Assembly: GCA_019695455.1 (NCBI GenBank)
Contig: JAEUAC010000173.1
Span: forward strand, 1 to 9,796
Source: Methylorubrum extorquens
GTDB lineage: Bacteria; Pseudomonadota; Alphaproteobacteria; Rhizobiales; Beijerinckiaceae
DNA length: 9,796 bases
Direction of reading: 5' to 3'
Shown here: in pieces, positions 1 through 4,484 of the stretch
How positions within the stretch are numbered: the stretch's first letter is position 1
Layout: every line of letters starts with the position of its first letter
Translations under genes and position numbers: made by a program
The notes under the pieces: model-generated
Told to the model about the DNA's origin: nothing
The model's input: only the letters and a program-made list of their open reading frames with translations
Databases searched by the model: none

Positions 1-1
1 T

Positions 2-29
2 CCGCGCCGCCCCGGCGGGGCGGACGCGG
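2..29 (+). terminator. Strong GC hairpin, probable terminator of a gene left of the window
   Basis: CCGCG-CCGCCCC (2-13) can pair with GGGGCGG-A-CGCGG (17-29) around a GGC loop. This gives a 12-bp stem with a single bulged A at position 24. No T-run follows, which is common for high-GC alphaproteobacterial terminators. No coding frame I trust enters from the left edge, so I infer that this ends a transcript from the neighbouring region. It could instead be an RNA structural element. Confidence 0.45.
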
Positions 30-76
30 CGTGTCGGCGCGGCGAGGGCGAGTGGTGTCGGCATCCGGCGGCCATG

Positions 77-101
77 GGCGGCGAAGGACCCCTCCGCCGC
101 C
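77..101 (+). other. Second hairpin in the leader region
   Basis: GGCGGCGAAGG (77-87) faces CCTCCGCCGCC (91-101) across an ACC loop, an 11-bp stem with one A/C mismatch. It lies between the hairpin at the window edge and the EcfG-type promoter. It may be a second terminator shielding that promoter from read-through, or part of an unrecognised transcript. Apart from the two hairpins I see nothing else in bases 1-158. Confidence 0.35.
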
Positions 102-158
102 GGGCATTCAGACCCGAGTAGCGTTAATGAAGCGTGTTCGCCCGCATGGCAGGGTCGC

Positions 159-185
159 GGAACCGGCCTTCCGATCCCGACGTTT
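159..185 (+). promoter_or_regulatory. EcfG-type general stress promoter (GGAAC-N17-CGTTT)
   Basis: GGAAC at 159-163 and CGTTT at 181-185 are separated by exactly 17 bases. This matches the sigma-EcfG consensus GGAAC-N16/17-CGTT known for the PhyR-NepR-EcfG general stress response of Alphaproteobacteria. The predicted start of transcription near 190-192 lies just ahead of the ribosome-binding site at 201-206 and the ATG at 214, so the geometry fits the downstream gene. The match is seen directly. Its activity is inferred. Confidence 0.72.
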
Positions 186-192
186 CGCCGCG

Positions 193-206
193 TCCTTCGG
201 AAGGAG
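193..206 (+). promoter_or_regulatory. Hairpin masking the Shine-Dalgarno sequence
   Basis: The ribosome-binding sequence AAGGAG (201-206) lies 7 bases before the ATG at 214. Its AAGGA portion (201-205) is the exact complement of TCCTT at 193-197, with only CGG between them. The mRNA could therefore fold a 5-bp stem that hides the ribosome-binding site. The predicted transcript begins almost at the start of this stem. A short, partly A-U stem of this kind could act as a translation brake that melts easily. Confidence 0.4.
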
Positions 207-213
207 CTCTCCC

Positions 214-492
214 ATGAAAACCATCGTCGCGGCCGTCTTCGTGGCGGTTCTCGCCCTCCCGGCCGCCGCCCAGGCGCAGGGCATCGTGCGCGGCGCGCAG
301 GACGGCGCGGCCACGGGCAATTCCGTCGCGGGCCCGGTCGGCGGGGTCGTCGGCGGCGCCGTGGGCGCCGGCGTCGGCGGGGCGGCCGGCGCCGTGAAGG
401 GCGTGCTCGGCATCCCGCAGGACACGCGCGTCCGCCGCGGCAAGGCGCGCAAGTACCACGTCCGCAACGGGCGGCGCGTGTACTACCGCTGA
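214..492 (+). CDS. Small exported glycine-zipper protein
   Basis: This is a 92-residue protein of unknown function. Residues 1-21 form a classic signal peptide: Lys-2, a hydrophobic Ala/Val/Leu core, and a probable AQA cleavage site after residue 21. Residues 40-66 are a run of small residues with repeated GxxxG spacing (VGGVVGGAVGAGVGG), the glycine-zipper pattern of membrane-associated or self-assembling envelope proteins. The tail from about residue 71 is strongly basic and ends in Val-Tyr-Tyr-Arg. The ATG at 214 was chosen over the longer open frame upstream because AAGGAG sits 7 bases before it and a signal peptide starts there. An EcfG-type promoter precedes it, suggesting induction in stationary phase or general stress. 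Similar small proteins are common in Methylobacterium. A role in the periplasm or outer membrane is inference. Confidence 0.75.
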   Translation: MKTIVAAVFVAVLALPAAAQAQGIVRGAQDGAATGNSVAGPVGGVVGGAVGAGVGGAAGAVKGVLGIPQDTRVRRGKARKYHVRNGRRVYYR

Positions 493-496
493 CGGG

Positions 497-509
497 CGGC
501 CGCGGGCCG
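497..509 (-). terminator. Short hairpin just after rnpB
   Basis: CGGCC (497-501) and GGCCG (505-509) pair around a GCG loop, directly beyond the 3' end of the minus-strand RNase P RNA. The stem is only 5 bp and has no T-run. It is a possible terminator or processing signal for rnpB. It also sits immediately after the stop codon of the convergent glycine-zipper gene, so it could serve both strands. The support is weak. Confidence 0.3.
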
Positions 510-511
510 AT

Positions 512-906
<395 letters not shown>

Positions 907-911
907 GGACG

Positions 912-940
912 GGTCTCGCGCGCGGCCCGCGACGCGTCAA
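912..940 (-). promoter_or_regulatory. Housekeeping promoter of rnpB
   Basis: On the minus strand TTGACG (940-935) is a near-consensus -35 box preceded by C, as in the alphaproteobacterial CTTGAC. It is followed after 17 bases by GAGACC (917-912), a GC-rich -10 box. Transcription starting 6 bases further on falls at G906, exactly where helix P1 of the RNase P RNA begins. The agreement between promoter spacing and RNA end supports both calls. Confidence 0.65.
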
Positions 941-973
941 GGTCACGGCTCGTGAACCCTGTCGGCAGGCCCC

Positions 974-998
974 GGAACGATTCCCCTGGCCGACGGTT
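974..998 (+). promoter_or_regulatory. Degenerate EcfG-like promoter of the lipoprotein gene
   Basis: GGAAC (974-978) is followed after 16 bases by GGTT (995-998), one base away from the CGTT of the EcfG consensus. It lies about 60 bases before the ATG at 1060 and diverges from the rnpB promoter. A GANTC methylation sequence (GATTC, 979-983) falls immediately after the -35 box. With one mismatch in a four-base -10 element this could be coincidence, so the call is tentative. Confidence 0.4.
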
Positions 999-1059
999 TC
1001 GGATCACGCAATAGCCAAGCTCCAAAGCGGGGGCACCCGGCTTCAGAGAGGACCATCCG

Positions 1060-1227
1060 ATGAGGAAATTCGTCACCGTGACCCTGGCCGGCTCGCTCGC
1101 GCTGGCGCTGGCCGGCTGCTACACCCCCGAGGAGCGCGCGGGCGGCGGCGCCCTGATCGGCGCCGGCACGGCCCCCTGCCCCTACGGCACGTACCGCGAC
1201 TACTACGGCAACGTGTACTGCCGCTGA
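1060..1227 (+). CDS. Small lipoprotein of unknown function
   Basis: This is a 55-residue protein. It begins MRKF, continues with a hydrophobic stretch, and reaches the lipobox LAGC with Cys-20. Signal peptidase II would cleave before that cysteine after lipidation, leaving a mature lipid-anchored peptide of only 36 residues. The mature part has a short glycine-rich stretch (residues 28-36) and then a Tyr-rich tail with two further cysteines (residues 40 and 54), ending Val-Tyr-Cys-Arg. Those two could form a disulphide. The start is supported by GAGAGGA 7 bases upstream. The gene is divergent from rnpB and possibly under an EcfG-like promoter. Tiny lipoproteins of this style recur in Methylobacterium genomes, but I know of no tested function. 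Confidence 0.75.
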   Translation: MRKFVTVTLAGSLALALAGCYTPEERAGGGALIGAGTAPCPYGTYRDYYGNVYCR

Positions 1228-1240
1228 TCGCGGATCGTCG

Positions 1241-1263
1241 GGCGGCCGGCTCGTCCGGCCGCC
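1241..1263 (+). terminator. Hairpin after the lipoprotein gene
   Basis: GGCGGCCGG (1241-1249) and CCGGCCGCC (1255-1263) are perfectly complementary over 9 bp around a CTCGT loop. The hairpin lies 13 bases after the lipoprotein stop codon and ends 22 bases before the amidase ATG. It has no T-run. It probably ends or attenuates the lipoprotein transcript, which would mean that some amidase mRNA arises by read-through. Confidence 0.5.
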
Positions 1264-1285
1264 GCCTCCGGGCGAGGCTGTCCGC

Positions 1286-2035
1286 ATGATCGGGGAACCC
1301 GGCGCCGTGTCGCAGTTCCGGCCCTCGCCGAACCACGACGCGCGGGCCGGCGACGCGCGCCCCGACATCCTGCTCCTGCACTACACGGGCATGGAGAGCG
1401 CGGACGCCGCGCTGGATCGGCTGACCGACCCGGCCGCCAAGGTCTCCGCCCATTACGTCGTCCTGGAGGACGGGACCGTCGTCCAGCTCGTCGCCGAGGA
1501 CCGGCGCGCCTGGCATGCCGGCGCCGGGAGCTGGGAGGGACGCGACGACGTCAATTCCCGCTCCATCGGCATCGAGATCGTCAATGCGGGCCATCCGGGC
1601 GACCTGCCGCCCTACCCGGCCGACCAGGTCGCCGCGGTGGCGGCGCTCGCCTCCGCCATCTGCTCCGAATGGGGCATCCGGCCCGAACGGGTCCTCGCCC
1701 ATTCCGACACGGCGCCGGACCGCAAGGAGGATCCGGGCGAGCATTTCCCGTGGGACGCGCTGGCCGCCGCGGGATGCGGGCTCTGGCCCGAGCCCGAACC
1801 GCCGTCGGACACTGTCCTGCTCGCGCCCGGCCGCACCGGCGACGACGTCGCCGCCCTGCAGGCGGCGCTCGTGCTGCACGGCTACGGCCTTCCCGAGACC
1901 GGCCTCTACGACGAGGCGACCGCCACGGTCCTGCGGGCCTTCCAGCGCCATTATCGGCCCGCCCGCGTCGACGGGCTCCTCGACGCCTCGACGCTGTCCT
2001 CCCTGCGCCGGGTCCTGGCCGCCCAGGCGACCTGA
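1286..2035 (+). CDS. N-acetylmuramoyl-L-alanine amidase (amidase_2) with peptidoglycan-binding domain
   Basis: This 249-residue zinc amidase cleaves the bond between N-acetylmuramic acid and L-alanine in peptidoglycan or its fragments. The amidase_2 fold spans about residues 10-160. The zinc ligands are probably His-32 (LLLHYTG), His-139 (LAHSD) and Asp-149 (KEDPG), and the likely catalytic glutamate is Glu-97 (IGIEIVN). Residues about 182-240 form a PG_binding_1-type domain (DDVAALQAAL, GLYDEATATVLRAFQ). This layout resembles E. coli AmiD, but no signal peptide or lipobox can be found at the ATG or in frame upstream. The enzyme may therefore be cytoplasmic like AmpD and act on recycled muropeptides. 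GAGG lies 8 bases before the ATG. It is bounded by hairpins on both sides, so it is probably transcribed alone. Either name, ampD or amiD, would be a guess. Confidence 0.9.
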   Translation: MIGEPGAVSQFRPSPNHDARAGDARPDILLLHYTGMESADAALDRLTDPAAKVSAHYVVLEDGTVVQLVAEDRRAWHAGAGSWEGRDDVNSRSIGIEIVNAGHPGDLPPYPADQVAAVAALASAICSEWGIRPERVLAHSDTAPDRKEDPGEHFPWDALAAAGCGLWPEPEPPSDTVLLAPGRTGDDVAALQAALVLHGYGLPETGLYDEATATVLRAFQRHYRPARVDGLLDASTLSSLRRVLAAQAT

Positions 2036-2048
2036 CGCGGCGGAGGCC

Positions 2049-2077
2049 GCCGACGCGGGCCGGCAGGCCGCGTCGGC
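2049..2077 (+). terminator. Terminator hairpin after the amidase gene
   Basis: GCCGACGCG (2049-2057) pairs perfectly with CGCGTCGGC (2069-2077). Further pairs in GGCC / GGCC with one bulged G extend the stem inward to a GGCA loop. It begins 13 bases after the amidase stop codon and is followed by GTTC. This is the most convincing plus-strand terminator in the window and separates the amidase from metB. Confidence 0.6.
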
Positions 2078-2106
2078 GTTCGACCGAGCCTATGGACCGG
2101 AGAGAT

Positions 2107-2124
2107 CGTTCTTTATACAGAACG
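2107..2124 (+). promoter_or_regulatory. Inverted repeat over the likely metB -10 box
   Basis: CGTTCT (2107-2112) and AGAACG (2119-2124) form a perfect 6+6 inverted repeat around TTATAC (2113-2118). TTATAC is itself the only A/T-rich, -10-like hexamer between the amidase terminator and metB. No good -35 box lies 17-18 bases upstream, so the promoter may need an activator or be weak. A dimeric regulator bound here would block or shape initiation. I cannot name the regulator. The repeat is not the direct-repeat GTTC-N7-GTTC of alphaproteobacterial LexA. Confidence 0.45.
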
Positions 2125-2151
2125 GCTCAGGTCATGGCGGGCGGTGGGATC

Positions 2152-3309
2152 ATGGAGCGGACCAGGGCGCGGGAGACGATCGCGGCGGCGAACGGCATCG
2201 GCCAGGACACGGCCTTCGGGGCCGTGACGCCGCCGATCCATCTCTCGACCACCTACACGTTCGAGCGGTTCGGCACGCCCCGCGCCTACGATTACGCCCG
2301 GCTCGGCAACCCGACGCGGGACGGCCTCGCCGACACCATCGCGAAGCTCGAGGGCGGGGCGCGGGCGATCGTGGTCGCGAGCGGGATGGCGGCGATCGAC
2401 CTCGCCCTGTCGGATCTCCGCCCGGGCGACCTCCTGCTGGCGCCGCACGATTGCTACGGCGGAACGCACCGGCTGCTCTCCATGCGGGCGGCGCGCGGCC
2501 AGTACGAGGTCGTCTTCGTCGACCAGCGCGACCAGGCCGCGCTCGACGCCGCCCTGGCCCGATGTCCCCGCATCGTGCTGGTCGAGACCCCGAGCAACCC
2601 GCTCATGCGCGTCACGGACATCCGGGCCGTGGCGGGCCGCGCCCGGGCCGCGGGCGCCCTCACGGTCGTGGACAACACCTTCCTGTCCCCCGCCCTCCAG
2701 CAGCCGATCCCGCTCGGCGCCGACATCGTCGTCCATTCGACGACCAAGTACCTGAACGGCCATTCCGACGTGATCGGCGGGGCCGTCGTGACGGCCGACG
2801 AGGCCCGCGGCGCCGACCTCGCCAACTGGGCGAACACGATCGGCGTGACGGCGTCGGCCTTCGATTCCTACCTGACGCTGCGCGGGATCCGCACCCTGTT
2901 CGCCCGCATGGAGCGGCAGGAGCGCAACGCCGCCCGGGTCGCGGCCTTCCTGGACGCGCACCCGGCCGTCGCGGCGGTGCATTACCCGGGCCTGCCGACG
3001 CATCCGGGGCACGCCATCGCGCGGGCGCAGCAGGCCGGGTTCGGCGCCATGCTGAGCCTCGAGCTCGCGGGCGGGCAGGAGGCCGTGCAGCGCTTCGTGG
3101 AGGCGGTCCGCGTCTTCACGCTCGCGGAATCCCTGGGCGGGGTCGAGAGCCTGGTCTCGCATCCGGCCACCATGACGCATGCCGCCATGGACCCCGACGC
3201 CCGGAGGATCGCCGGGATCGGCGAATCCCTGCTGCGGCTCTCCGTCGGGCTGGAGGCGGAGGACGATCTCCTGGCCGACCTCGATGCCGCCCTGGCGACC
3301 GCGGCCTGA
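2152..3309 (+). CDS. metB: Cystathionine gamma-synthase
   Basis: This PLP-dependent enzyme joins an activated homoserine (O-succinyl or O-acetyl) with cysteine to make cystathionine, the first trans-sulphuration step to methionine, in the cytoplasm. The 385 residues follow E. coli MetB closely along the whole length. The matching stretches include PPIHLSTTY, DYARLGNPTRD with Tyr-48 and Arg-50 (phosphate contacts from the neighbouring subunit), LLAPHDCYGGTHRL, VVDNTFLSPALQ with Asp-174 (PLP ring nitrogen) and HSTTKYLNGHSDV with Lys-199 as the PLP lysine. The C-terminus has FTLAESLGGVESL and LLRLSVGLE, carrying the substrate-carboxylate arginine. The ATG at 2152 puts the PLP lysine within one residue of its E. 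coli position. An in-frame ATG at 2134 would add six residues. Closely related beta-lyases or O-succinylhomoserine sulfhydrylases are possible, but the motifs favour MetB. Confidence 0.9.
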   Translation: MERTRARETIAAANGIGQDTAFGAVTPPIHLSTTYTFERFGTPRAYDYARLGNPTRDGLADTIAKLEGGARAIVVASGMAAIDLALSDLRPGDLLLAPHDCYGGTHRLLSMRAARGQYEVVFVDQRDQAALDAALARCPRIVLVETPSNPLMRVTDIRAVAGRARAAGALTVVDNTFLSPALQQPIPLGADIVVHSTTKYLNGHSDVIGGAVVTADEARGADLANWANTIGVTASAFDSYLTLRGIRTLFARMERQERNAARVAAFLDAHPAVAAVHYPGLPTHPGHAIARAQQAGFGAMLSLELAGGQEAVQRFVEAVRVFTLAESLGGVESLVSHPATMTHAAMDPDARRIAGIGESLLRLSVGLEAEDDLLADLDAALATAA

Positions 3310-3348
3310 GACGGTAAAGCGTTCACCACGCCGACGAGCGGGCGCCGC

Positions 3349-3403
3349 GAACCGGCCGGTTCATCTTTCGTCAGCCCTGTTTCCCAACCGGTTCGTGACC
3401 GGT
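3349..3403 (+). promoter_or_regulatory. Cluster of ACCGG palindromes ahead of the L,D-transpeptidase
   Basis: The 143-base gap between metB and the transpeptidase holds GAACCGGCCGGTTC (3349-3362), a perfect 14-bp palindrome. It also holds AACCGGTT (3386-3393) and ACCGGT (3398-3403). The centres lie 34 and 11 bases apart, close to whole turns of DNA. The last two could also fold a 6-bp stem with a TCGTG loop, and the first a 5-bp stem with a GGCC loop followed by ATCTTT. The stretch may be a multi-site operator, a weak metB terminator, or both. I see no convincing -35/-10 pair. Confidence 0.4.
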
Positions 3404-3452
3404 CCGGGCCGATCCTCCCCATCGAAGGTCGATGGAAAAGGGGCCTCGGGGC

Positions 3453-3998
3453 ATGGCAATCAAGACAGGGACCGGCGGAACGGCGCCGGTGGGACTTCCG
3501 CAGCTGCGACGCCTGGCCGTCGCGATCGGCCTCGGGGCGGCGCTCGTGATGGCCGGTCGCGCGCAGGCGGCCGTGGAGCCGCTCGAGGGCGTGGCTCCGG
3601 GCACGATCGTGATCTCGACGTCGCAGCGGCGCCTCTACCTCATGGGCCAGAACGGCCCGGAGGCGAGCTGGCCGGTGGCGGTGGGGAAGCCCGGCAAGCA
3701 ATGGTTCGGGTGGGCGCGCGTGGACGGCAAGTTCGTCCGTCCCGCCTGGTCGCCGCCGGACTCGGTGCTGCGGGACAATCCCCGCCTGCCGCCGGTCATC
3801 GCGGGCGGCTCGCCCTCCAATCCGATGGGCGCCGCGGCGCTCACGCTGGACCGGGAGGAGATCGCGATCCACGGCACCAACCGGCCGAACTCGATCGGCA
3901 CCTGGGCGTCCTACGGGTGCATCCGCATGCACAACCAGGACATCGTGGAGCTCTACAGCCGCGTGCGCGTCGGCACCCCGGTCCTCATGACCCGGTGA
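3453..3998 (+). CDS. Exported L,D-transpeptidase (YkuD family)
   Basis: This is a 181-residue enzyme of the ErfK/YbiS/YcfS group. These enzymes use an active-site cysteine to make 3-3 cross-links in peptidoglycan or to attach proteins to diaminopimelate; which of these this one does cannot be told from sequence. Residues 1 to about 39 are a signal peptide with Arg-19/Arg-20, a hydrophobic core (LAVAIGLGAALVMAG) and an AQA cleavage site, so it acts in the periplasm. The YkuD domain covers about residues 50-180. It carries the catalytic motif HGTN at His-140 and SYGCIRM at Cys-156, both intact. AAGGGG 9 bases before the ATG at 3453 favours this start. An in-frame ATG at 3432 would add seven residues and has GAAGG only 3 bases away. 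It has no LysM or other cell-wall-binding domain. A perfect hairpin follows the gene. Confidence 0.9.
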   Translation: MAIKTGTGGTAPVGLPQLRRLAVAIGLGAALVMAGRAQAAVEPLEGVAPGTIVISTSQRRLYLMGQNGPEASWPVAVGKPGKQWFGWARVDGKFVRPAWSPPDSVLRDNPRLPPVIAGGSPSNPMGAAALTLDREEIAIHGTNRPNSIGTWASYGCIRMHNQDIVELYSRVRVGTPVLMTR

Positions 3999-4002
3999 CG
4001 GA

Positions 4003-4027
4003 CGCCGTCCCGCGTGGCGGGACGGCG
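4003..4027. terminator. Shared terminator hairpin between convergent genes
   Basis: CGCCGTCCCGC (4003-4013) and GCGGGACGGCG (4017-4027) form a perfect 11-bp stem with a GTG loop. It starts 4 bases after the transpeptidase stop and ends 11 bases before the stop of the convergent CsbD gene, so it can end transcription from both sides. It has no T-run on either strand, in keeping with other hairpins here. Confidence 0.65.
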
Positions 4028-4038
4028 CAGGATCGGCG

Positions 4039-4422
4039 TCAGCGACGGTGCAGGAGCAGCGCCAGGAGGTAGCCGACCGTGCCGGCGACCACGAGGGCGG
4101 CGAGCGGGTTGTCGGCGACCTGGCCCCGGACCACGCTGGTGCCGTCGCGGTAATAGCTCTCCGCGGCGTCCGGCAGGCGGCGACGCCCTTCCTGGATGAA
4201 GTCCTTGCCGCGCTCGACCGCGTCGTCGAGGTAGTCGGACGCCGTGTCGGCGACGTCGCGCGCGGCGTCCTTCGCCTGCCCGACGAGGCTTTCGGCCTTG
4301 CCGCGCAGCTCGGTCGCCCGGCCTTCGGCCGACGTCTTCCCGTCTCCCACGAAGTCGCCGATGGCGGCCTCCGCCTTGCCGGCCACCTTGCGGGCCGCGC
4401 CCGTCACCCGATCATCGTCCAT
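4039..4422 (-). CDS. CsbD-family stress protein with C-terminal membrane anchor
   Basis: This 127-residue protein has two parts. Residues 1 to about 57 match the CsbD/YjbJ family (RVTGAARKVAGKAEAAIGDF, then GDGKTSAEGRATELRGKAE), small charged helical proteins that accumulate in general stress and whose biochemical role is unsettled. Residues about 58-104 are an amphipathic, charge-rich helix. Residues 105-124 (NPLAALVVAGTVGYLLALLL) form one hydrophobic segment ending HRR. That segment resembles the tail anchor of the DUF883 proteins YqjD and ElaB, which tether to the inner membrane. The protein is thus probably cytoplasmic with a C-terminal membrane anchor. GGGAGAA precedes the ATG. Although it follows glutamate dehydrogenase on the same strand by 62 bases, it has an EcfG-like promoter of its own in that gap. 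Confidence 0.88.
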   Translation of the reverse strand: MDDDRVTGAARKVAGKAEAAIGDFVGDGKTSAEGRATELRGKAESLVGQAKDAARDVADTASDYLDDAVERGKDFIQEGRRRLPDAAESYYRDGTSVVRGQVADNPLAALVVAGTVGYLLALLLHRR

Positions 4423-4451
4423 GCTGTTCTCCCGGTCCGATCAGCCCAGAC

Positions 4452-4476
4452 AACGGAGCTTCGGGCCGGAGGTTCA
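4452..4476 (-). promoter_or_regulatory. EcfG-like promoter of the CsbD gene
   Basis: On the minus strand TGAAC (4476-4472) is followed after 16 bases by CGTT (4455-4452). Only the first base differs from the GGAAC-N16/17-CGTT consensus of sigma-EcfG. The site falls wholly within the 62-base gap after the glutamate dehydrogenase stop. It places the transcript start near 4445, about 23 bases before the CsbD ATG, leaving just enough room for the ribosome-binding site. The stress-protein family downstream makes the assignment more credible. Confidence 0.62.
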
Positions 4477-4484
4477 GGCGGGAC

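Noticed and set aside
31..213. Upstream in-frame extension of the first gene by 61 residues
   Set aside because: It would run through the EcfG promoter and place the signal peptide inside the protein. The ATG at 214 has a proper ribosome-binding site.
2107..2124. SOS (LexA) box before metB
   Set aside because: Alphaproteobacterial LexA binds the direct repeat GTTC-N7-GTTC; this is an inverted repeat with a 6-base centre, and metB is not an SOS gene.
2036..2151. SAM-type riboswitch before metB
   Set aside because: The leader has only the terminator hairpin and the short inverted repeat; I see none of the conserved core of known SAM riboswitches, and the space after the likely start is too short.
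1515..3317. A 600-codon plus-strand frame running from the amidase across the intergenic gap into metB
   Set aside because: It crosses a terminator hairpin and two well-defined genes in other frames, and its product is low-complexity Arg/Pro-rich sequence.
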